This document shows positions 57,419 through 64,000 of a stretch of 64,000 nt of DNA, in pieces (within the stretch, counting starts at the first letter, position 1; each line of letters begins with the position of its first letter). The notes below the pieces were generated by a model that was given only the letters and a program-made list of their open reading frames with translations, did no database searches and was not told where the DNA came from. The stretch spans positions 86,665,278 through 86,729,277 of the forward strand of contig CM043967.1 in the NCBI GenBank assembly GCA_014529385.2. The letters are read 5' to 3'. The translations under genes were made by a program, and so were the position numbers. Source of the stretch: Adiantum capillus-veneris (lineage: Eukaryota > Streptophyta > Polypodiopsida > Polypodiales > Pteridaceae).

Positions 57419-58167
57419 TGTTAGGAAATAAGACATAGCTAAATAGATTTTTGAGTAGATAACTTAATGGAGAGAGATAGATTTCACACACAAGAGATTA
57501 TAGAGTATAGAGAGAGAGAGAGAGAGTACACACGATATACGTGGTTCACCCAATGTGGGCTACGTCCACGGGAAAGCAGCCACTCAATGGCTTTAGCACT
57601 TCAAAAGAAGAAGTAGTTTACAAAGGGATTAAACCCTTGATAGAGCTCCCACCTTGCTTCACTCTCACCACCTCACACTCACCTTGTTGCATCAACTTCA
57701 CACTCTGAAATGTGTGTAGAAATGGCCTCCTTTTATAGGCCAAAAGGGCTGCCCTCTCTTATGAGAGGCAGCCATGTGTAGCCGCCCTTGTGCGAATAAG
57801 TCCAAATCGGACCCTCCAATCCGCCCATGTGTGGCCGCCCTTGAGAAGACAAGTCCGCTTTTGAATTCGGTCACCGGCCATTGACTTCCGACCACCTTCC
57901 ATCGGCCATTGACTACCGGCCACCGGCCAACCGACCGGTTGTTTTCCGACCATTTTCCGGTTGCCGTCCGGCCATAATATTCCGGCAAAAAAAAAGTCTC
58001 GGGGGCGGAGCCTCTAAAGTTGCCTCTGATTCTTGTCCGTGAAAATTTTGGTTTCCGGTGAGTGATTTTCCTTCACGCACGATGGCTTCTCCTCATAATG
58101 GGGGCCTTACAAATGTGCGCTTTTACCACAGAAAATTACAAGGGTAAATCAGGCTCCATACTTAACA
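57419..58167 (-). repeat. Copia internal LTR (749 bp), shared by both bodies
   Basis: Close match to 52549-53405, shorter mainly because the GA tract and the GGCCACCGGCC VNTR are contracted. It is followed at higher coordinates by the polypurine tract and pol 3' end of the second body, so it serves as 3' LTR of one and 5' LTR of the other. Confidence 0.92.
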
Positions 58168-58227
58168 ATCTCCCACTTGGAGACTGATCTCCAAACCAAA
58201 CTTGTGACTGCTTTCCATTCTGGCTTC

Positions 58228-58707
58228 TTATCCTTGAATGCCGATTGAAGATGAGCAAAAGCTCAACTTCTCCTTGTTGACCACCTTTGTAAACATGTCT
58301 GCAGGATTTTCACTTGTATGCACCTTTCCTAGCTTTAGTTGTCCCTCTTCCAAAAGAGTGCGTATGAAGTGATATCTCACCTCAATGTGCTTTGTCCTTG
58401 AATGAAAGGCTGAGTTCTTCGCAAGATGGATAGCGCTTTGGCTATCACTGTACAAGACACAATTGTCTTGTTTGAATCCAATCTCTTCTAAGAATCTGTG
58501 AAGCCACAGAATTTCTTTGCTTGCCTCCGTCATTGCTACATACTCTGCTTCCGTGGTAGAAAGTGAAACCACTTTCTGCAGCTTTGAAGCCCAGCTTATT
58601 GTTGTGCCTCCAATCGTGAACACATAGCCTGTAGTGCTCCTTCGAGTATCTTTGTCACCTGCCATATCTGTATGAGCATACCCTTCTAGAAAAATATCAG
58701 TTCCTCC
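58228..58707 (-). pseudogene. Copia RNase H fragment of the second body
   Basis: Same RNase H C-terminus as in 53466-53945 ([39 protein letters not shown], ending SSSIGIQG). In the catalytic YADADMAG segment Ala-Asp reads Ala-His. Its upstream side is fused in frame to LTR sequence at 58707-58710, giving a chimeric 260-codon open frame (58228-59010). Confidence 0.88.
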
Positions 58708-59048
58708 ACCGGCCATTGACTTTCGACCACCGGCCACCGGCCATTGACTTCCGACCACTGGCCATCGGCCATTGACTACCGGCCACCGGCCAACCGACCG
58801 GTTGTTTTCTGACCACTTTCCGGCCGCCGTCCGGCCATAATATTCCGGCGAAAAGAAATATTCCGGCAAAAAAAAAGTCTTGGGGGTGGAGCCTCTAAAG
58901 TTGCCCCTGATTCTTGTTCGTGAAAATTTTGGTTTCCGGTGAGGGATTTTCCTTCTCGCACGATGGCTTCTCCTCATAATGGGGGCCTTACAAATGTGCG
59001 CTTTTACCATAGAAAATTACAAGGGTAAATCAAGCTCCATACTTAACA
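58708..59048 (-). repeat. Partial 5' LTR of the second body
   Basis: Matches the first 340 bp (element sense) of the other two LTRs, ending in the VNTR where it is joined to pol. Confidence 0.9.
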
Positions 59049-59053
59049 GTTGT

Positions 59054-60160
59054 AAGTTAGGAGAAACGTCTTGAAGAAGTGCTCAAAAGGATAAACCCGT
59101 TTCCTAAGCCATAGGCTAAGCAACCGAAGTGGTGTGCCATCAAGAAAAAATGGACTAATCATGCGACGAAAGAGTGTTACTATAACAAGGGATACGTGAG
59201 AGAACGACAATATGCCCCACCAGCTTGCCAACGTACAAAGGCTCCGGAAAAGAGAGATGAGATTCCCTTAAGGCCAATGATGGGAGCCACAACATTTTCT
59301 AAGTGGGGCATAGATTTTTTTGGACCGATTTCACCTCTTTCTTATAGAACTCACACCCAATTTATCATTGTGGCTATGGAGTATCTCACTAAATGGGCCA
59401 CAGAGAAAGAATTTGCAAGGATCACTGCACAATTTCTATACAAAAATGTATTTGCTAGATATGGTCTACCAATAGATTTTGTCAGTGATCATGGCACACA
59501 TTTTATTAATGTAGTTATCAAAAATCTTCTATATGAATTCATGGTAGTTCACAAAAATTCTACTGCATACCATCCATAGGCTAATGGACAGGCTGAAACT
59601 ACAAATAAGATCCTATGCATGATGTTGACAAAATAGTATCTAATTCAAGGACAGATTGGGATCAACAGTTGCACTCTACATTGTGGGCTTATTGAGTATC
59701 CTATAAGACATCTATGTGAACAACATCGTATAATATGGTGTTTGTTCTTAATGTTTCCTGTCTAAGGAGTTTTTAATCCCAACACTAATAGTAGCCAACA
59801 ACTAGAATGGACATGCCATGAATTATCTTCGAGAGTAGATGACCTTGGAAAGTTAGATGAACTTTGCTTGAAAGTTGTAGCTTCTATCTATGCTCAAAAA
59901 AGTAGGCAAAATAAGTTTCTTGATAAGCATGTGCACTCAAAAGAATTTAAAACTAGTGAGTATGTCCTGGTTTATACATTAAAACAACATGCTCAAAAGC
60001 TTAAAAAGTGAGGGAAGGGACGCTTTGTGATCAAAGATCAATCACCGAGTAGGGCCGTCAATCTTGCTACATTGGCAAGTGAAGAAATTCCAAACTGGAT
60101 TAGTGGATGTAGGCTTAAAAAGCATCATTTACCACTAACCTATAACATGCTTCAAAAAAT
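59054..60160 (+). pseudogene. Ty3/gypsy gag knuckle joined to integrase (internal deletion)
   Basis: After the copia insertion the gypsy frame resumes with a Gag C-terminal region (WTNHATKECYYNKGYV). It passes within a few codons into the integrase finger end (ACQRTKAPEKRDE) and core: WGIDFFGPISP, FIIVAMEYLTKWATEKE, IDFVSDHGTHF and, after a stop near 59579, NGQAETTNK. The protease, RT and RNase H that should lie between are missing. The integrase tail (GRFVIKDQS-like, NLATLASEEIPNWISG, LKKHHLPLTY) is recognisable to about 60140. Confidence 0.75.
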
Positions 60161-61640
60161 CCATACGAAAAAGAAAAGATCTCCAAAGAAACAATGAAAT
60201 ATAGTCAAAGAATCTCAAGACAAAGCAAAGGAGTGGATGGAAAAAAGAAAGCTTCTACGACAACAACAACATCATGGACAACCACTACGGATCAATGTAA
60301 TCAAAGTGAGAGAGTTTGAAGAGGAGAAAACGATAGATCCAATAATCAATGTCAACCTTAGAGGTAATCAAGTGGAGGCCACTGCATCCTAGATTCAAGA
60401 GCTCAAGGAAATATTATTTCATGTAGCCTAGATAAACAACTTGCACTTGAGGACAAACTAAAGCCAACACAACAAGCCCTTCAAAGCTATTCGGCGCATC
60501 CAATCAAGGAAATGAGAAGGAAAGTAATATTGGTGCAGATTAATCAATATGTCTATCCGTATACATTTTATGTGGTAGAAGATAAGCCAACGTAGTACCC
60601 TTTATTGCTCGATCAGCCATGGAAGAGAAAGTACAATGTAAAGATTGATTGGAGCTCTGATAAAGTCCACATTTGACATACTAAGGACAACCAAGTGGTT
60701 CCAATTGTTGCACACAGCGATGAAAAACCATCGGTAGTGGAGTCAAGAGATAAGGGCAACCAACCCTTCCTTACAATTCAACAATGGATACCAAAGAGAA
60801 CCTCAATAGAAAGCACTTCTGCACTAGTTCCACCTAGGGTAGTTAAGGCCAACAACGAGAAAATGAGAGTGAATCTGTCAGGGCGACAAACATGGAAAAT
60901 GCAATTATCACAACCTGCAACAAAACCTAAGAAGGTCTAGATAAAGAAAGATGAATTCACAGAATTTAGGTAGAGCATGCTCAAAAAAACCTCTCAACCG
61001 ACATATGGTAGCACAAAGAAACAACTCCACAGCTTATCACAAAAGTGTGGCAAAAAAGATGTTATTTGCGGCCCAAGGTAATCAAGAACAACTCGGGATT
61101 CCAAAGTGACAAAACATGGAACTCCCTTCAATACAAACACCAAAAATTCAACCAAAACTAAAGCCACGACAGCCACAATAAGTTGTTAAACAGATTTGGG
61201 TATACAAGAGCTTATGACAAACTCAACAGAGTCAACATCAAATTTGGATTCCCAAACAACCGACCAAGCCTACAACAGATTCGGTCTCTGAAGTCAAAAA
61301 AATGTGCAAACACATGCCGCAGTACGAACTAGGAATTCAAGAGCATCCAGTATCAATTAAACAAAGAGTGGCACATTTAGAATGCTTATTATTTCACCGC
61401 TCTAAAATAGGTTATGCCCAACTAGGAAACTTCAACATTGAATGCCAAGAAGAATAATGCTTATACCCTCCTCTTGCACAACATTAATTTTTCCATGCAT
61501 TGACTGATGCATATAGAGCCACATTACATGGCTTGCATTAGCACATAGTTGTAACTTATGCACAACACATACCCTAGGGTGATACACTGTCGTCTAGGAG
61601 GACTCCAACTAGGAGGAAGGGAGGCATTCTCAACGCGAAC
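60161..61640 (+). other. Gypsy 3' region, coding-like but unassigned
   Basis: A Gln/Lys-rich stretch with recurring WIPK, IWVYK and IWIPKQPTKP words in changing frames (about 60780-61270), of a kind sometimes seen in accessory or 3' parts of plant gypsy elements. It ends near a purine-rich AGGAGGAAGGGAGG (61610-61623) that may be the polypurine tract. 61640-62420 is probably LTR or flank without a gene. Confidence 0.35.
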
Positions 61641-62423
61641 CCAACATACTTAAAAAGTATGGAAAGGGCATTTTTTTTAATGTTTGTGAGTCTTGTTGCG
61701 TTTGATTGCAGAAATTCCTAACTAAACCAAGTATAGATTCCCTTATCTAGCATGGTTATACAAAGATATGAGGACAAACGACAAAGATGAGCCTCTAGGT
61801 GTGTATATACATATAAAAATAGTAGTTTAATGCTAAAAAATAAGAAAAACGGAGCAATCTGACCAAAAATATTATAAATGAGTGTACATAGAGGATTATT
61901 GTGTTATTTTTTATTTAATTTGATTTATTGGTATTTTTTGGGATAATTTAGATATTTTTCTTTTATTTTTGTTAATTTTTTGAGAAAAATAAAAAATCCA
62001 GGTTCAATGGTGACATAATGACAAAACAAAAATATAGGAGATCAACAAGCCAAGGGAAACATATGGTGAAGTCAGAGTGCAGTTATGAAAATGTTAAAGA
62101 AATCCGGATCTGACGAGTTTTTAGACGAAATGATAAATTTTCTGAAAATGAGGCAAACGGAGTCCAACAGAGAAAGTTTTGAACCTAAGATGCATTTTGG
62201 GATGAGATAGGAGCACATGTCAAATTTTGTGACAAGTGGCTTGGGGACCCCCGATATAAGATATTTTGGACCCACTTATTACCTCATTTCTATATTCCCA
62301 ATGAGAGAAGAGCTTGAGAGACCTAGAGTGACACAATGAGGGTACATCTAGCTATGAACAGAAGTGGTTCCTTAGTACGTTTCCAGTCACTATGCTACAC
62401 ACTCTTTGACTAGTTTTACTCAT

Positions 62424-62780
62424 TTAGATCATGTGAGACCTAACCTTTATATGTAAGATAGGGGTATGATAGTTTTCTTCATTGATTGTCGTATAAGCGT
62501 AGAAAGAGGGGTCATATTCCCTAATACGAGTTGTATACAGGGGTTTTGTCAAAGTTTTCCGCTCACAGGTGTCGTCTCGTTTTGTATATAGAGTGAATCC
62601 CTTGGGGTACTTAACCATTTCCTCTGCATACGCAGGGGGATTTTTGCCATAATGACCCTCTACAACACTAACCAATAGGCCATTCAAATCAAGTATGACA
62701 ACCCGCTTATCATTTGTCAGAAGCTTTGGCACCCATATTGGGTTTGGTAGAGGATATCACTCAACATATATAACCGCCCA
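62424..62780 (-). pseudogene. Possible FCP1/HAD-type phosphatase N-terminal fragment
   Basis: The minus strand encodes KLLTNDKRVVILDLNGLLVS. The hydrophobic strand followed by DLNGLL matches motif I of FCP1/NLI-interacting-factor-like HAD phosphatases, in which the first Asp is the nucleophile and plant members often read DxNGLL. The frame runs on for about 85 residues and stops. An upstream stop lies just before NPIWVPKLL. Later HAD motifs are not visible, so this is at most a 5' fragment or captured exon. The call rests on a single motif. Confidence 0.35.
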
Positions 62781-63059
62781 AAGGGATGAACATAATTCAA
62801 GTACTCCATAATTTTTGAGAGTGATAGATCGTTGCGGTTTAGGCACCTCTCAATCTCAAGTTTTTTTCTTTTAAGACAACTGGCCTTGGCAATTCACCTT
62901 TTCCGTAGCTTTTTGCAATCAAGGGAAAAATTTAAATCATGCAGGGAAATTAACGCCTGATTCTCTTCCCCTACAACACATGTATCAAATGAGAAAGCAT
63001 AAAGGACATGCAAAATAAATTGGACCACCAAATATGGTAGTTAGTATTTTCAATATTCT

Positions 63060-63805
63060 TACTAGCATACCTTGTATGCTATGTATCGTACTTCTACTAT
63101 GCTTATTATGATTCCATGTATGCTGGTTAGAATACCCCATACTTTAGTTAGCATATCCTGTATGGTAGTTGGCATACCCAGTATGTTGATTAGCATACCT
63201 AACTTGCGAGTTGGCATGCTAGTAAGCATATCAAGTATGCTAGTTAGCATACCTTGCATACGTGCATGTATGCTTAGTTGGCACACCAAATATGCTAGTT
63301 AGTATGTTCAATATGCTAACTAGCATACCCAATATGCTCTGTAGCATTCTACTTCTATGCTCACAATTCTAATTATACTTCCATGTATGCTAGTTAGCAT
63401 GCTTAGTTGGCACGCCAAATATGCTAGTTAGTATGTTCAATATGCTAACTAGAATACCCAATATGCTATTTAGCATACTACTACTATGCTTTGGATGCTT
63501 ATGATAATTCCATGTATGCTAGTTAGCATACCCAATATGTTAGTTAGCATACCCAGTATGTTAGCTAGCATACCTTGTATACCTCCAATCATGCTTAGTT
63601 GTCACACCAAATATGCTAGTTAGTATATTCAGTATACTAACTAGTATACCCAGTATGCTATGTAGCATAATACTATTATGTTCAAAATGCTTACTATAAT
63701 TCTATGTATACTAGCTAGCATACCCAATATGCTAGTTAGCATACCACATATGCTAGTTAACCTTATCCCTATGCTAGTTAGTATTTTGAAGATACTGATT
63801 AGCAT
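63060..63805. repeat. TATGCTAGTTAGCATA short-palindrome tandem array
   Basis: About 35 imperfect units of about 21 bp. The core is TATGCTA-GT-TAGCATA, itself a palindrome with 7-bp arms, separated by CCCAA/CCTTG-type spacers. A longer pattern containing GCTTAGTTGGCACACCAAA recurs at 63272, 63401 and 63593, indicating a higher-order unit of about 190 bp with one shortened copy. The small frames found in it are by-products of the repeat. 63806-64000 has nothing I can name. Confidence 0.85.
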
Positions 63806-64000
63806 ACATGGAATTTATGATTATCTTACTAATGTTTGGTGGGATTGGATGTTCTTCCCCTGCTGTCTTGCACAATTACTCTCTTGGTATCCAGTGCTGG
63901 TAGGTGGAAGCCCTACATTCACACCCAAGGGAGCAGGCAACTGCAAAACAGAGCAGGTGATAGCTATGTTCAAAGGGAAGCTTGACCATTGCAAGGATTT

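Larger units (their letters stand above)
52549..59048 (-). mobile_element. Tnt1-like Ty1/copia composite with three LTRs, TSD GTTGT
   Basis: In minus orientation the order is: partial 5' LTR (59048-58708), a pol 3' fragment (58707-58168), a full LTR (58167-57419), PBS (57416-57405), gag-pol (57354-53466), polypurine tract and a full LTR (53405-52549). GTTGT lies immediately outside both ends (52544-52548 and 59049-59053), so the whole composite descends from one insertion into the surrounding gypsy gag. It is best explained by recombination making a tandem LTR-body-LTR-body-LTR, followed by a deletion in the right-hand body. Confidence 0.9.

Noticed and set aside
58228-59010. 260-codon open frame as a functional gene
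   Set aside because: It is a fusion of copia RNase H and LTR sequence across a deletion junction.
63060-63805. CRISPR array of short palindromic repeats
   Set aside because: Units are contiguous, degenerate and palindromic throughout without unique spacers; the genome is eukaryotic.

Overview
The window is plant nuclear DNA made almost entirely of nested, decayed transposable elements around one clearly intact gene. That gene is intronless and encodes a PLS-class pentatricopeptide repeat (PPR) protein with an E-type tail (25873-28365, +). The intronless PLS-PPR, the Ty3/gypsy chromoviruses, Tnt1-like Ty1/copia elements, plant L1-type LINEs, hAT-like MITEs and long (GA)n tracts fit a large repeat-rich land-plant genome. 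The style of the PPR repeats suggests a fern or another seed-free vascular plant, but that is an inference and the species cannot be fixed from this window.

Layout. 1-2520: two nested minus-strand LTR retrotransposons. 2525-3114: a minus-strand gypsy RT/RNase H remnant. 3384-8545 and 13211-~13490: a plus-strand chromovirus broken twice, by a 1.1 kb LTR-like element (5103-6208, ACGG flanks) and by a complete non-autonomous LTR element (8546-13205, CTTGT target duplication). The latter carries a hAT-like MITE in one LTR and encodes an odd His/Asp-rich protein. 13600-20600: gag, integrase and LTR fragments of further gypsy elements. 20609-22868: a decayed plus-strand ORF with an RRM-like (DUF4283-like) part, a CCHC knuckle, a Pro-rich part and an unrecognised C-terminal part. 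22960-25740: a minus-strand LINE (ORF1, endonuclease, start of RT) split by a second hAT-like MITE. Its 5' end lies head-to-head with the PPR gene.

28400-34880 is mostly non-coding, with microsatellites, a tRNA-Gly relic and a 109-bp duplication. 34896-39517: a gypsy element with gag, protease, RT, integrase and the start of its 3' LTR. 39518-40597: two minus-oriented LTR-like copies with a plant TATA box and a dense array of heat-shock-element-like TTCnnGAA modules. 40599-45699: a plus copia pol whose RNase H-LTR end is present three times in tandem. 46328-47471: an inverted relative of the 5103-6208 element. 49149-50310: five palindromes spaced about 285 bp apart. 50677-61640: a gypsy element with a gag-to-integrase deletion, into which a Tnt1-like copia composite with three LTRs is inserted (52549-59048, GTTGT on both sides). 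62424-62780: a possible fragment of an FCP1/HAD phosphatase-like gene. 63060-63805: a short-palindrome tandem array.

Apart from the PPR protein, which would be expected to edit or process organelle RNA, the genes do not form a pathway. The value of the window is in the layering of insertions, which gives a relative chronology, and in several unusual element architectures.
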